Source: Aulostomus chinensis (Eukaryota > Chordata > Actinopteri > Syngnathiformes > Aulostomidae). From it: DNA of 64,000 bases. The first letter of the stretch is position 1. Every line of letters starts with the position of its first letter. Positions 1 to 14,900 of this stretch are shown here, in pieces. A model generated the notes under the pieces. It was not told where the DNA came from, did no database searches, and was given only the letters and a program-made list of their open reading frames with translations. Both the position numbers and the translations under genes were made by a program. The stretch lies in contig JBBMOA010000013.1 in assembly GCA_037954235.1 (NCBI GenBank), forward strand, positions 9,362,501-9,426,500. Direction: 5' to 3'.

Positions 1-956
1 AGGTCAAATAAAATATTATGGAACCTACTGCATAAATTTTGGCTATACATCAAGGCAATACTCATACACCTCCATGATTACAACATTTTTATATTCTTTT
101 ACTTAACACTATGTGTTTCTAGTTGTGGTCATTAACTTTAACCTTATGAATCTAGAGTCAAATTTGCCAAAAATGCTTTCAGAGGCATACAGATATTAAA
201 TTAGAAAATTAGAAGCACTTCGTGAACCATCGCTAGTGTCAGTGCTCCTGGCATTGAGAAGTAGATTTTTGAACACAGAAACTGGAGGGTTTTATTCTCG
301 CATACTTTTTTAACAAGGGCCTACAGATGAATACAACATTCAATGAGGCCATATTCTCGAGATCATAGAAAAAAAATATTCCAAAAATAATATATTTGCA
401 CATTTCTCCAGAAGTATATAATAATTTTGGTAGGGTCACAAAATATAACTTGGGGACATTCTTTGTTACATACCACCAAAACAGGCAACTATGTTTTTTT
501 ATTTCTTTTTTATTTAAACTGATATGTTGTGTGGCCACTGTGTTTAATTTTAACTGCTGCTTGTTATTATGCCAATGAATGAATGGACTCAGTCTTTGAG
601 CATGAATGTATGCGTAACATGTTGTGGACTAAATGTTTGACGGAATCGGGATTTTTTTTTTTTTTCAAGGCTGACTGTGCTAAATCCAGCCACGCTGGTG
701 GCTTTAATCAATTAGAATAATTCACTGTTCAATTGCAAAATATCTGATAAGTATTACTATTGTACCTACAATAGTAGTTGTATCTTTAAATCAAAGTTTG
801 CAGTGTGATACTGTCCCCAAATAGCTGTATGGCCATCACACAAAGTGAGGTTAATTATGAGCCTGCTCTTATTTAAGCTACAACAAGTAGGGAGGGCACA
901 CCCAGTAAAGGACTTCATTACTGCCTCTGGACAGGGGCAGCTTGCTCTTAAACAAT

Positions 957-999
957 CCTGTGTGTGTGCATATATATTTGTGCGCGTGTACATGAGTGT

Positions 1000-1030
<31 letters not shown>

Positions 1031-1055
1031 CGCGTGTGTGTGCGCGCGTGCGTGT
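957..1055. repeat. Imperfect (GT)n with GC interruptions
   Basis: Alternating purine-pyrimidine tract with a pure (GT)n core near 995-1030 and CGCG steps on its right. Confidence 0.9.
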
Positions 1056-2666
1056 TAGTGCTGATTTTCCCAACCGCACCAGTACAGTAAGTATTCTCAA
1101 GTAACAAATCATAATCTCCATCTTTCTTCACTCTGGATCTGCTCAGTTAAATGAGAGACTTCCTGCCAGTGGCAAAGCCCCGCCTCCGAGGTCAGAGTCA
1201 GTGATGTCATCCAGAATGAGACTGTGTGGCCTTTGGAGGCCCCTAGAGCTTCCTGTGGCCTGGCCTTGTCATAACTGTTCATCATCAGGCCATCAGTCTG
1301 ACATACGGGCTGCCATGAGGTTCAACCACCTGCAGGAACTCTTGTGGTGAGTTTGTCCAAGACTTTGAAAATATCAGAAACCATCTGTACTCAACGGTGT
1401 GAGGGCTGCAACACCAGGGTGACTCTTGGTTTTTGGCTGTGCATGTGTGTTTGTGTATAGTCCTTCAACACACATTATAAGACCTATTTTAAGGGACAGT
1501 TTGATAATTCATAGCAGTACATATTCCTTTGTCCACTCCCAAATTTAAGTGGAAGATATACGGTGCCTAAATTTGTGTGTGTTGAGTGTAATAAGAGGAC
1601 ATCTACTCATGTCAGTAGTGATTTACATGTTCTCTTAGGAGGAGTTGACACACAGTTAATAAACCCTCCACCTGACAGCTGAACCCGATTGATGTCAATG
1701 TGTGTAAACAACATCTATAGTAAAACTTGTTCCGTGACCCACAGTGTTTCAAATTCAAAACCAGTTTTTGCTTATCATATTAAATAGCAAACTTGAATCA
1801 GCTGAATTTGTGTCGACGCTCTGATAATCATCATGCAAAGACCTCCTTGTCAAAAAGTGTAGTTCACAAAGTAATGCAAACACACGGTTGGAGTGTGAAC
1901 CTGACACCGCCCTTGCTCTCCTTCCTCCCTTTTTTTTCTTCCTCCTTTCATGCTGTTTTTGTCCTCTACAAGTCTCCTGCAGTTCTTAAAGGCCGAGATG
2001 GCACTGTGGGAGTCTGATCACTGCTGAGTCCACACGCACTCACACACGCATGCACGCACACTTTCTTTTGTGCTACAGAAAAGAAGTAAAAAAAACACAC
2101 TGCACCTTTGGAAGTGTGTCTGTCAAAATGAAATTGCCGACTGCAACTACAAGCCTTTGAGGAATTGAAAACTAATTTCTACAATCACCATCCAGGCAGG
2201 TAAAGAGGAGTGTGTAGTAAGACAGTCTCCACCAGGTTAGGCAATAGACTTTCCCTCCGTTTGCAGCTTATTGTTATTGTCTTGACAACAGTTTGTTGCT
2301 GAGCTTGTTGTTGTTCCTCATTCCTCTAACCACCCGTCGCATCTTTGCTGGGATAATCCTTACCTCTTACTTCCCTTCGAACTCCAAGCAAAGTCGTTTC
2401 TCCTCGAGACCCCCCACTGGGGAAAAAAAAACTTTCAAAGCCAGCCAAACAATGAGTCACACAACACACATTCCTCTATGAAAAGACACAAAGACACACT
2501 CCCGCAGAGGAATATCAAGGAGCATAGAACGGACATAATAGCTTTCAGATAATTATTCATAAAGGTGACTTTTGTGTGAATGCCACCAAGCGCTAAAGCT
2601 AAGCAGCATGGGATGAGCCCGGAGTTAGTCACAACACAAGCAGATGACCTACATTATGGTCAGGCT

Positions 2667-2668
<2 letters not shown>

Positions 2669-2730
<62 letters not shown>
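2669..2730. repeat. (CA)31 microsatellite
   Basis: Uninterrupted CA dinucleotides; the neighbouring histidine-rich frames come only from this array. Confidence 0.95.
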
Positions 2731-2733
<3 letters not shown>

Positions 2734-3674
2734 GCAGATTCTGTGACTCCGGCTCATCATAACGTTTCAATTAGCGGCAAAGGACAGTCTGGCCACACAC
2801 TGATGGCCATGTCTCCCATATGGGGTTACTGCAGTCAAACAGGCAGGCGGCTGGACGGACAGAGTGACAGACGGGCCGATGGCCCCATGCTGATTAATTC
2901 TGAGAGATGACGAGGGCGGGTTGAAATCAGAACACACTGATGGGAATAATCAGAGGCAGTGAGCTGTACTTTTCCGAGAATTACAATATGGTCACCGAGA
3001 GCATAATATGGCTGTTCGCTCTTTCAGTTCCTCTTAGTGTTGTACCCGCAGCTGAACAGCTTTACACTTATCTCACTACTCCCTCTCCTCTTTCTTTGAA
3101 AACAGTTTCTCACCTGATCTCCCCCTTTGCAATTTTGAATGCACATCCTGCGTGAACCCGGTTTTGTTTGTAGCTGCTGGGATAGAGGCAGCACCCAGCA
3201 GCAACGTTGACAACAACAACAACCATCCCGAAGGACCAGGCGGGAGGAGGGCGGCATTGCCCCTCCATGATCTCTCCCTTGAGATCCTCCTCTTCCCCTT
3301 ATTTCTATTCCCAGTGTTCTCTCCATCTCTGGTTTCCAGATTGGGGCTTTATCCTTCCCGTACGGAAGTCGTTACAGAGTGACTGTAGCGTAAAAGAATC
3401 AATAAAATACGGCAAGGACAAACTAGATTTCTCCTTCTGTCTATCTGCTCACCCCCCTGTCCGGACCTCTACTCATCTCTCTCTCATCTTCCCTCCATCT
3501 CTTTCTCCCCATCACCCTCTCTCTGGTGGAGGATAGTAATCCCATTAGGATCAATATTCCAGGCGAGTGAGCATCCTTTCACTGCAGCAATTACAAACCT
3601 TTAGAGACATAAAGGAGAACATTTCTTCACAGCTTAGACCATCAATCAACTGTTTAGCTTCAGAGCCAAAGGAT

Positions 3675-3701
3675 GCTGTGTGTGTGCGCGTGTGTAACAG
3701 C

Positions 3702-3732
<31 letters not shown>

Positions 3733-3744
3733 TGTGTGTGTGTG
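3675..3744. repeat. Interrupted (GT)n
   Basis: Two GT runs separated by TAACAGCA and CA steps, with a G run at the right end. Confidence 0.9.
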
Positions 3745-6700
3745 GGGGGTTCTTTTTCTTTTTTTTAATTCAAGAATTGTTAGTGAAATGACTGTTGGGA
3801 TTTTTCGTCTTACAGATCCTATTATGGGTGTATGAAAACATGAGAGAGCTTCTTCCCGTCTGGCGGAGCAACAAGGCCCCATCGTCTCCAACACGAATGC
3901 ATGTATTAGCATTGTCCACAGTGGGATTTCACAGACAGCTAATCTCAGTTGTTTAGCCAGGGGTTAATATTTCATGCTTTCACTTTATCAACCCTCCGTT
4001 TCTCAGCCCCTCCACCCTCCTCCTCTCCTTCCTCTTCACCACTAGCCTGTGAAACATGCTTTTATTTCTGCACCAAACATGCTGATTTAACAATCTTTGA
4101 GCAACTCTCCATGACAGCTCAGGAGCATTTCTATGATTGTAATTCTGACAAAAAAAAAGATAAAGAAAAAGGAAGAAAAAAGATTTTCACAAACATAAAT
4201 AGCCCAGCTAGAAATCCCTCTCTCGCTGAGGACTCTCTCCTCCTTTCTCTGTCTCTAATGAGGTGGCGTGACTGACAGGAATGGTGAGGGCATATCACTT
4301 CTCATCTTGTCAGCTCTGCGGCCACTTGTGCCCCTCAATGTCACAGGGCTGCTCTTTGCCTGGAGGCCCCTGGCTTCCATCTATATAACTGCTCTACAAC
4401 CCCCATCTGGCACGTCTCGCCCTGAGACAAAGTCAGCTTCAGTTGGTGTCACTATGGAAGCAGAATTGGTGGCACACTGCGGAGCCCACTATGGTTACGA
4501 TAAAGCTAAGACGACTACCAAAAGCACTTCATCAAAGGGGACTTCATATACTCTCTCAGCAGTGAAAATTTAATCTGCGTCTGGGTCAAAATTTGTTAGA
4601 GAGCATAACAATTTAATCAGTTCTTTACTGGAGCAGAAAATAGAAAATGTTGTATTGTAGGACAGATGCGGCAGAGTGTGTTAAAGTGGAAGTCATCTTA
4701 AAACAAATGCTAAAGGCTTATAAAAACACCCATACAGTTTCAGAAAATGACAGATCCAAATGGCTCGCTATTTTTATCGACCATTCAGAGCTGCATCATA
4801 GCCTGTGGCTCACACTGTCAGAAAGATCATTGTAATTCTTTGGCATGAAAAAAATTCAATTAGACTATCATTAGACCAGGCTGATGATGAGGTTCTGTTT
4901 ATCGTTAACTGCACATTATTCGATTCTTCATTTAACAGGCAGCGCCTCATTTACTGATGATCCATTTAACAAATGCTTTTCTAAAAGTTTCTTTTGGCTC
5001 AATTTGTTGAGTTTTTGAAAGCATTTGTCTGGAGCATGCACAGCACAGGAAATCTGAGCAAATTTATATGTCTAAATTAAGCTGTCTGTTTTATGTTGTG
5101 CGATGATGTCAGTTTCAGTCAGAAACTCAGTCATGACACGTAAATAACAAAAGGGGAGGCAGGTGGTTGACTGTTGGATTGCTGTGTACGGTTCCCCCAA
5201 AAGGCGGATGGAGCTCGATGTGCGTATGGATGTATGGAAGAGTGTTAGCGAGAGCAGCAGAAGGGGCTTGATGGCACTCCTGGTAGTGGATTAACTGGTA
5301 CATTCCTAACAGAAAGCACTAGCAGGAGAGACGAGGGCTGAGTCTAAAGCCGAGCCATCACTCCGTGAGAGAGAGAGGAACAGATTGACTTCTATACGGC
5401 CAGCACTCTCTGTTCTTCTTTGCCTTCATCCCATCTCTATAAATCTCCAAATTCTACCGCTCCCAGAAAGCACTCAACTGCAGTTCGAGCTGCACTTGGA
5501 AGTGTGTGGGCCTGAATTTGGCTTTGCACCCTTGTCTGTCCTCTTCACCAGTTCGCCTGCTGGTGAATCCACCAGATGCAGCTAATGTGCATCCCTTTTC
5601 CATCAAATTATCTCACTTCCAGCATGCTCAAACTCAAACCGTCAGAAAATCCACACACTCACACCAAAAGTCCCCATGATCATCATCTCGTTCCTCTAAA
5701 AGCCCTGGGGACCAAGTACCCAAGCTAACAAGGGAACAGGGGATAAAACTAGAATGGTAGGAGAAGTGGAGCGAGGGTGGAGCACATCTTTCCTCTACAT
5801 CAAACTGTGCATATTTTCTTCTCTGCTCTCACCAACTCCCGGAGGACATCAGTAAGCCAAACCAAAGGCCTGCTGTTTCTGTTTACACTACAAGAAAGGA
5901 GACAAAATCAAACTCATTTCAGTAAAGACAAATTATTTCTCCTTTGATACTCTTGTCCTTGAAGGCAAGATGCACTATCAAAGATGCCTAGTTGAGGACC
6001 TAAAATCCTGCTCCCATACCTTCAAGGAGCTAAACACTGGTTTGTCAAATTAGAAACAAACAGTAAAAGCACGCTGGTCATTCCAGGACATGGCAAAGGC
6101 AGAGAATAGAGCCACATCGAGTCATAGTTAAAGGAACTTTTTGGATAATGCTTTTATTTGCTATCCTAACTACAGCCAGAAAATATAAAGAACCCTCTCT
6201 CCTCTGTGGGTGCATTAGGGAGCTGAGAGCCATAGAGACCTGCAGACTGCTAATTAGCTTAGCACAATAAAGTGTCATTGGTGGAAAGTGTAGGCATAAC
6301 TTTGCAAGAAGTCCTCTCCAAAATGATCCTGTCTGCATTAATAATTTGCATAAATAATTTCAAATTGTGATGTATGATCATTTTCAAATCAGATACATGG
6401 TCAGACCTACTTTTCTGACAAAGAAAAAACTTTGCTTGAGATATTCAGTTCCACTTATCGCCCAGAGAAAGAGAAAAGCAAATAAGTTGGTGTGTTCATG
6501 CCCACAAGACAAATTTGTAGGAAATAAGGACATGGAAATTCAATTGGAAATCTATAATAAGGACACATTCAAAGCTCTGTTTGCCTATATTTTTAAAATT
6601 TCCATTCCTCTCTGCTGCATGTTAAGTGAGCACATGCATGTGTACAGTATATGCTGGTGAATAGATTTGTGGTGACAGTCTGGCAGCCTCCATCAATCCT

Positions 6701-7971
6701 GCATCTCTTGTCAGATGGCAGGTCGACTGACTGATGTGGAGATGAGCAGCAGTGTGGAAAATGAGAGCAGGGGAGCAGGAGGAGGACGGAGAGGAGAGCA
6801 GGTGTGAGGAATGGAAGGTGCGCAAACTGAATGAGGAGATTGGAGAAAGGTGAATAAAAGAGGGATAAAAGATGGATAGGGGGCATGAAATGTTGCCTGT
6901 ATTTGAGCTGGTGACGCAATCGGAGAAGATTGTATCCTGCTAAAGATGGATTGAAAGAAGGAAATTTACAGAAGAATTACAACTCAACCTTATGAAAATA
7001 GTTTAAAAAGACAAATCTGTTTTAATAACTTCTGTGTGTGTGTTTGGGTATTTGGTGTGTCAGCAGGAGCTGGCATAGGTGAGTGGCAGGGTGTAATTCG
7101 AAATGTGACCTATTGATTGGCTGAGGTAAGATGTCAGAGCTCAGCACTGGAGAGGGTGGAGGCTGGTGGGACACCACGGGACAAAATGGCTTCCTTTTCT
7201 CATTTTCTCATCTGTATATTTATTTCTTGTTAATTTAGTTTCACTCAGATTTCTCCACTTGCCAGCACATCCAACCTGAGTATCTGTGACAGATAAAATC
7301 TGATTATTATTTGATTATAAAATGTGGTTAAGGTATCAGCGCCTGAGGGTTTTGCAAAGTGTTATTAAATGAGAGGAGGAAGTGGGCTTCCCCAGATTGA
7401 CAATCCAATTAAATGACTTTGTGATGTTAACGGCGTCTGCAGACCACCCAGGAAAACAACAAATATATTACATTCTGCCCTACATACGCAGTGAAAAACC
7501 CCTTTGATTTGGAGCAGCTTTGAAGTCTGTGCAGTCAGTTGTGAAAAAAAAATATCAAAGCCATTACACTATAGCATAAACACTTATAAACAGCTTATAT
7601 CGTCCTTTCCAACTTGGATCCTCCAGGCACTCATCTATAAAAGGTGTGCGCAGACACCAGTCAGCCTGGGTGAAAGAGCACAGCTTGACCTTGATGTTGT
7701 TGCTTGGATCCCAGAATTGTCGATAACAGCAAGCAGTCCGAATGCATTCCACTACAACTCAACCTATAGAACTTGCTACTGTCACTCCTCAGTAATGACC
7801 CACCTCGTCTGTGATGCTATGCTTGCAAAAGAAGAGATCAGAGGAGGAAGAAAAGAGGATGCCTATAGACAGACCAAACAATTCAAATGCCACGCAGGTG
7901 ATTGATTAGCTGACCTGACCGGGACTCCTGCATCAATGAGATGGATCATGAAAGAGCATCAAAGAGAGGGG

Positions 7972-7974
<3 letters not shown>

Positions 7975-8048
<74 letters not shown>
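7975..8048. repeat. (GT)37 microsatellite
   Basis: One of the longest uninterrupted GT arrays in the window. Confidence 0.95.
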
Positions 8049-8050
<2 letters not shown>

Positions 8051-9907
8051 TGCATGTGAAAGGTCCTTAATGCTGCTGTAAGCAGCTGTTTATAGCTGAT
8101 CATCTCTATTGATGTTGATACTTAGAGGAGAGGAAAGGAGCTCTTCATCATCATAACTACCTAACAGTGATCAGGACAAGCTACACTTATTCACTCCTTA
8201 TATTTAGTACAGTAATGCACTCTAATTTGTATAGAACCCACTTAATCATGAGTGAGGAACCAGGAGCGAGACGTGCGGACATTAGCAGCCATTTTCAAAA
8301 ATCAATTTGTATTTCATAATATTTCCCTAACCCTAATCAATAGTTTTTTGTGCTTTAAACTGAAAACAATTTTGCTTCCACTTACATGTCAAGCACATTT
8401 TAAGCCAACTGTTGATGCAAAAAGGGAAAGGATCATTAACTGGTTTGGAGTGAATAAAATGTTATGCAATGCTGACAGAAGACATTGGTAAAGGCACCGT
8501 TCTGCACAGCTGTGGCTGTAACAAAGAGAGTAGAAGAGCTGTCCATCAGCAAAAATGAGCAATGCTTTTGAGGAACAATTTGGAATTCTACTTTTCTGGC
8601 AACTATGATCAGTAATGTTCCATGAAGGCTTTGGGAAAATATTGTAAAAGATACTTCAGAGGATTTTTTTTTCCACTTCCTGTTTTGCACTTTATTTCAT
8701 AAAAAGACACAAACCACTAGAACAGGGAGTACAGCCATTTTTAAAAAATTTTTTTTGCAAAACTGGGAAAGTTTTTGAATATGATACATCAAAACCTGTC
8801 CAGTGTTTTATTTTCAACTGAAAATAAAAGAAAGGTCCAGCCTTTTGTCTGAGGTTCTTACTGCAGGGATTTGCAAACCAATTGCTCAAATTGCTGGACA
8901 TTTTTTTTGGTTTAAACATGAAAAATTGTGCCTAACATCATCAAATATTTCATGACAATACACTGATTAAGATTACACAAAGGTGATGAAATGTAATCAA
9001 GGTGAATGGAAATTTTGGCATTGAGCCTTTCCCTGAACTCGATGCATAAAAGAGTATAAATCAGAATCCCTCTGCCTCTGCTGTATGGATTTTTATCATT
9101 TTTTAGAAGTCAGTCTCTTTCCCCAACTTTGTAGAAGCATGCTATTAAATCACTGAAGGGCCTCTTTAAAATCTGTACGTGCTCTTAAGTGAGTGGTTGT
9201 TTCACAGGCGTGATTGCAGGAATCTGCAGACTTGACACTGGAAGTGATATAAGTTCCCCCTGAAGTATCACCATTTGTGAAAGCAGATGGTTACACACAG
9301 GCAAAATATATTGGGTGCAAGAATGAACAGATTTTATTTGCGCAGAGCAGAGTCAAGTGCATCCTTCCTTTTTTCCTGTAAGCCTTATGTTGCACCACGT
9401 ATCCGACAAAACATGCATGTTCCCTTTATCTGCGTCTTCAGATTATGTATTTCAATGCCGTTCCTTCCAATATCTGCTTGGCTGCAACAAACCCGTGTCG
9501 ACCAATTTATGCAGAGATGCATTGTCCCATACGGGGCCCATCTCAACAATCAAGGCTACCTGATGAGACCCTGTGGGAGATGAAGGGAGGGGAGGAGGGA
9601 TGAGGTAGGAAGGGTATGTACAAGAGTTGGAGCGGGAGGAAGATGAGGGTGGGGAGCAGGCGCCGAAAAACAATGAGGCAAAATCAGAAGATAAACGAGG
9701 CGCTATTTCAGTGGCAGGATTTATGTACTGTCAACATTACCCTCGCTATTAGGGGGGATCCAATTACTCTGCGCCTCTTCTCTCCCTTTTCTCTGGGAGT
9801 GAGGGGATAAGGGAGTAAAAGAGTGAAAGATGAAAAGAAAATGTATATCCAGGCAGACATGAACACCTCAGCATGATTTATCAAATTTCCAACACATATT
9901 TAGATAC

Positions 9908-9911
<4 letters not shown>

Positions 9912-9948
<37 letters not shown>
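9912..9948. repeat. (GA)n tract
   Basis: Pure GA run inside a wider purine-rich stretch (9.58-10.15 kb). Confidence 0.95.
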
Positions 9949-9950
<2 letters not shown>

Positions 9951-10765
9951 GGAGAGGAAAGGCACTCAAAAACTGAGTGAAAGAGACAGGAAGAAGCGGG
10001 ATGCACAACAGCGTGGTGTAAGGGAACAACAGAGTAAAAGGACGTGACTGAATGCTTCTGTGCATATGAGAGTGAAATGGGGGTGAAATTATGAAAGGGA
10101 GAGAGGAAGGGGAGATTTGGAAAGACAGACGCTCCCTCTTTAATTGCATGCACCTCCGCTTTTAAACGGCTGATAAATTATACATGAAAGATGCTAAGAC
10201 AATAATTATGAGCTGTTTTAGTGCAGAACAGCGGGATGAGGACAGACAGATCAAGGCGGAGGGAGTGGAAGGCTTGAGTCGGCAGAGCAATTCTCCACGG
10301 AAAAATCTCTGGAGATTGCGCAGGGTCTGGGAGTGGAGGAATCACAGTGCATTATGATATAATGGAGGCTACACAGCGAGTAAGTAGTGGGAAGTCTTAG
10401 TGAAGCTTCCAAACGGCATCCATACACAACAGCAGCATGGGTAAAAGGCTGCATATGCACTGAATTTCTTTTCAATAAAGTGCCCTCAGGTATGGCCCAG
10501 CAGCTTTGGCCCCTTTTCACTTTGTTGATGTGACCTTGCTCACAGCACTCTAACACACCAAGGATTGCTGCATTTACAACACTGTTCATAACTCCCTGAA
10601 GAATGTACTTTGTTCCTTTCCCTCCATCGATGCCCTTTATCAGTAGATTTACAAGAAGCAACGATATATTCTTTCTCTGGCCTCTGATAATCATTCTAAA
10701 TCTCTATTAAACCCCCACCTTCTGGATAGATGGGGAGTGTCAGACCACATCTGGCGCCCGCACGG

Positions 10766-10767
<2 letters not shown>

Positions 10768-10818
<51 letters not shown>
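10768..10818. repeat. (GT)n microsatellite
   Basis: GT run with one GC step near its right end. Confidence 0.95.
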
Positions 10819-11298
10819 GAGCGAGAGGAGTCACAAATCTATAAATGAGAGAGTGAGGTAGAGGAAATGAGAGAAATACAAATTGACAATCGAGCAAAAA
10901 CAAAGGGATGACAGAAAATCAAACATCTCTTGTGCACACACATTGTCGTCCACTCGTCAGCTGTGTGAATTATTGTGCGTGTGTGTGTGTATGTGTGTGT
11001 CTTTCCATGAGCCCTTTATCTTGTTTCGCATGGCTCATTCCAAAGCTGTACGGGAGCAGCCACTGATCACAGCAGCACTGTTGTGCCCTTAAGCACAGCC
11101 ACTTAACCCAGGCTAACTCACTCACTCAATACACTCAATACCCAGTCGGGCAAAAATGGAGCCTGCAATGGCATGCTGCTTAGCATTAATGCTATAAAAA
11201 GACACTGAGCCTCACTAATGCCGTGTCCACAGACCATGTAGTTGTCATATCTGCTATGGCTGAGGGTGGGAAGCTGTGTTTGTGTGAGCCTTTTGTGC

Positions 11299-11313
11299 AT
11301 GTGTGTGTGTGTG

Positions 11314-11351
<38 letters not shown>

Positions 11352-11495
11352 ATCATCAGTGCCTAGCTGGGGGCAGCGCGACACTGGATAGGACCATCAG
11401 CTCTGATGCCGATAGCATCTTAGCTCTAACTGCTTCTCTCTGCTTGTTGGATCAACACACACACACACACACACACACACGCGCACACACACAGA
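11299..11495. repeat. (GT)n and (CA)n arrays facing each other
   Basis: A GT array at 11299-11348 is followed about 105 bases later by a CA array at 11454-11495. The two are complementary and could pair as stem arms. Confidence 0.9.
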
Positions 11496-11877
11496 GACAC
11501 ACACTTTGAAATGAAAGGTCAATTTCTTGCCATGCCACTGGTCTGCCCAAGAAACCTGAATTGATTGATTTGACTTGATCCTACTGCAGGCTGAAAGAGA
11601 AAGACGGAGGGAAAGACTGACAGATGGACTGAAAGCACAGATAGAGCGAGATAAATACCAGGAAAAAGAGATGCTGAGGGACAGTCAGAAAAGTGAGCTT
11701 CATATTGTAAAATCTAAATGTGTAACACCTGAAAACATGAATTGTGAGCCAAAAATTCTGTCATTATATCGCATCATTAATGCCACAAACACACAGTGGT
11801 GTGAACCTGGCATGGTGAAGGTGTGCTCAGAGAGGTGCGATTGGATGAGATGGGATCACTCTATTCTAGTCATGGTG

Positions 11878-11878
<1 letters not shown>

Positions 11879-11924
<46 letters not shown>

Positions 11925-11986
11925 CAGATGGTGTTTACCTAGTAGCAGGTTGGTTGGATCACCTAGCCCCCCCCCCCCCCCCCCCC
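11879..11986. repeat. (GT)n followed by a C20 run
   Basis: GT array at 11879-11922, then unique sequence and a poly-C run at 11967-11986. Confidence 0.92.
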
Positions 11987-14900
11987 GCCCAACTGCCAAC
12001 CATACCATTTTAGCAACGCCAACCATATAGCACGCTCACAGAACATGAACACACAAACGATCAGGCACACAGTGATGCAAAAGAAGGGAGGGTTGGGGTG
12101 GGGGGGGGGGGCTTCATGCATGCCACTCCTCTCATCTGAATGAGGGGTGATAACTCACCAAGCCGCTGTCGGGGAAAGGATGGAGATAAACGAGGGGTGA
12201 CGAAATGAGAGAGAAAGGGAGCAGCGAGAGACAGCGAGCAGCAGAGATAGAGGGAGAATTGGGCCAGTGGTGTTTTTTTCTGGTCTGCAGTTATGTAGGT
12301 CACGTTTTCCTCCGACTCGGGAGGAGGAATTTGTAAATCTGACATAATAAGGCATTTGGCCTGCAGTGACGCTTCTGAAGATGGTGCGTCTTTCCTGCTC
12401 ATTTTCTTTGCACCATTGCACAGCTAGCCAAATGCTAGCAGGTGATCAGAGGAGTCCAAATAGAGCAAGGGAGGATGAATGGTAGGAGGATTGATTAGTT
12501 TTCTTTTTCGCCAGGGGAGGGACATGTGAAAAAAAAAAAGAAGAATATTTGACTGGAAATAAGGTTACACATTCCTTGATGGATGAATTTCAGTGAGTTT
12601 TCTTCCTTTTCTTCACCTTTTTCATGTATGAGTTCTGAGGTAGAATGACAATTTCCTATCTCATCAATAATTCACTTGCGGCTTTGACCACTCCAAAACA
12701 AAACAGAGAAGAAAGAAAGAAGACGAGGAGGAAATCTTAAAGGGATGTTATCATAATGACTGTGTATGTGCTGTTAATCCTGACCCCACCCGTCACACAC
12801 ATGCTTGGTCACAAACACACACTGAGGGGCAGGCGGTGCTGTGTATGAGGCCTGACATTGCTCTCTAAGGACCAGCTTGTGTTGCTAAAATAAGGCAGTG
12901 TCTGAAAAGAGGTGGATTTCCCTTGAGTGGGGCACAGAAGAGCACTAAAAGCTAAGTGGAGATGAAAAAAAGCCTCTAGAACTGGAGGAGAGAGAGAGGA
13001 TGAAGTAGACGGAGAGGAGGAGAGAAGGTCAAAGGCAGGAAAAAGATGGAAACAAAATCAGGAATCGGGGAGCTGAAAAAATGAGGAACGAATAAAGGGG
13101 GTAGAGAATATACAATTGGTACTACTTCAAAGCGTTGCCATGGAAGAAACTATTATACTATAGATTTGAGAATCGTAAGCCAAAACCTGAAAACTGTTGA
13201 CACACTTTAATCCTATACAGGATGGGCTTTGATTATCTACAGATGAGGTGCTGTGATAAAATGACTAAACAAGGTGTATTTTAAAATAAATGTGTCAAGA
13301 AGTTACTGCTCAGAGGACATAAATAAAATATAAAGAAAGATTTATTGACACAATAACCGTATAATTGTTGGTGCAATTTGTTTATCGATTTACGGTGTAT
13401 TGACCATTGTGAACATTTTCCGCTTGTGTGCGTTGAGGTGGTAACCATCTACACACGTAATTGAAAAGGAAATTGTAAAGTGTATAAATAAGGATACACA
13501 ATGCGTATTTTCATCAGATGATGGAACTACAGGCGATGTCATGCATGGCCGTAACACAGCAGAGGAAGAAGAGGTCTTTTTTTTCTACAGGAATCCATCA
13601 GAGAAAATGGACAGCGGTCTTGAGGAATTACTTTCAGTTGGCCAAAGACTAATTATTCTTTCATGCTATCTAACATTGGCCTTGCTGCGTGCTGTTTTAG
13701 TGACAAAGTCTTGGAATATCTGGGAAGATGCCGACAGATTCACTACGTCAGAGCGTATCTGACAAAAATGGTTTCTCCTTTTTTGTGCATTTCGGCTAAA
13801 AAATTTGGGAAAAGGAAAAACAAAACACTGCATGATTGACATATTTTAAAGACACATTTTTCAATAAGTTAATATATAATACTTAATAATAGTTTACATT
13901 TCCCTTAAACTTCTCTAATACCTCAAGTTGTGCATAAACACAGATGCGTCACTAGAATCTGAGTTAATAGATGATTCAGTGAAATATGACTGAGAGGCAC
14001 TGAGGATGAAAAGGAATGCTTGTGGCACTAATAAAGCAAATAAATCTAATATGCTTCATCAAGTGCACATGGTCTGACATTGAGTGGGTGTTTTGGCTAA
14101 GTTGTGAAGTACTTTACAACCTGGAGTAGAAGCTGTGGACACGCAAAACAAGGGAGTTACACGAGTAACATGACTGAGAGCTTTTTACTCTCTTCAGCGC
14201 TCCACCATATGATGCTGCGCTTCCCCTCCTGTTTCTATCCTTCTGTTTCTGCATGGTTCTCTTGCTCGCTCTCGCCGTTCCGTCCCAAGCCCTCTCTCTC
14301 TCTCTCTTTTTCTCTGCCCCTCCATCTGTGCTTGTGTGTAGGTACATTCCTTCTCCATTAGCTGCTTTTGCTGCTGTAGCAAGGAAGGTTTGGAAAGGTG
14401 AGTGAGGAACGACGCCACGCAGCACCTTGTAAACCTATACTCAAAAATGAGGCAGTAAAAATAAAGAAGTTGTATGAAAACAAGCCTGGTTCACAGCAGA
14501 ACTGGAACCAACAGCATAATGGCAGGATCAGAGCATTGTTTTATGTGTGTATGAATCTACTGCGAGAACATGAGGCATTTGTGGGTGGAAAACATTCAAA
14601 TAAGCTGCTTTTAACTCAGAATAAAAACCCACCTTTTATACGTTCCACTAGGCCGTCAATCTGGCATGTTTTGATTTCCCACTTTATATATTCCACACCT
14701 TACTGACTTGTCTTGTTTGTTTGTTCTCAAAGATGAGTTTGCAGGCCCTGAAATTGACAAGTGGTGCTTTAAATGCGTGCAGCCTTGATCGGGTCACGCA
14801 GCTAATAAAAGAGAAAAAGAGGAGAAACGCTCCGTCAGAGAGCCCGAGGTTTGCTTTAAAATATTCTTGCAGGGTGGCTTTTATCAGCAGGCTTTGGTGT

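Noticed and set aside
7504..7905. 133-codon plus frame
   Set aside because: Irregular composition, no motif, ends without context; treated as chance.
10251..10694. 147-codon minus frame, the longest that lacks a simple repeat
   Set aside because: No recognisable domain, no splice or promoter context and low-complexity neighbours; most likely chance, though a conserved non-coding element cannot be excluded.
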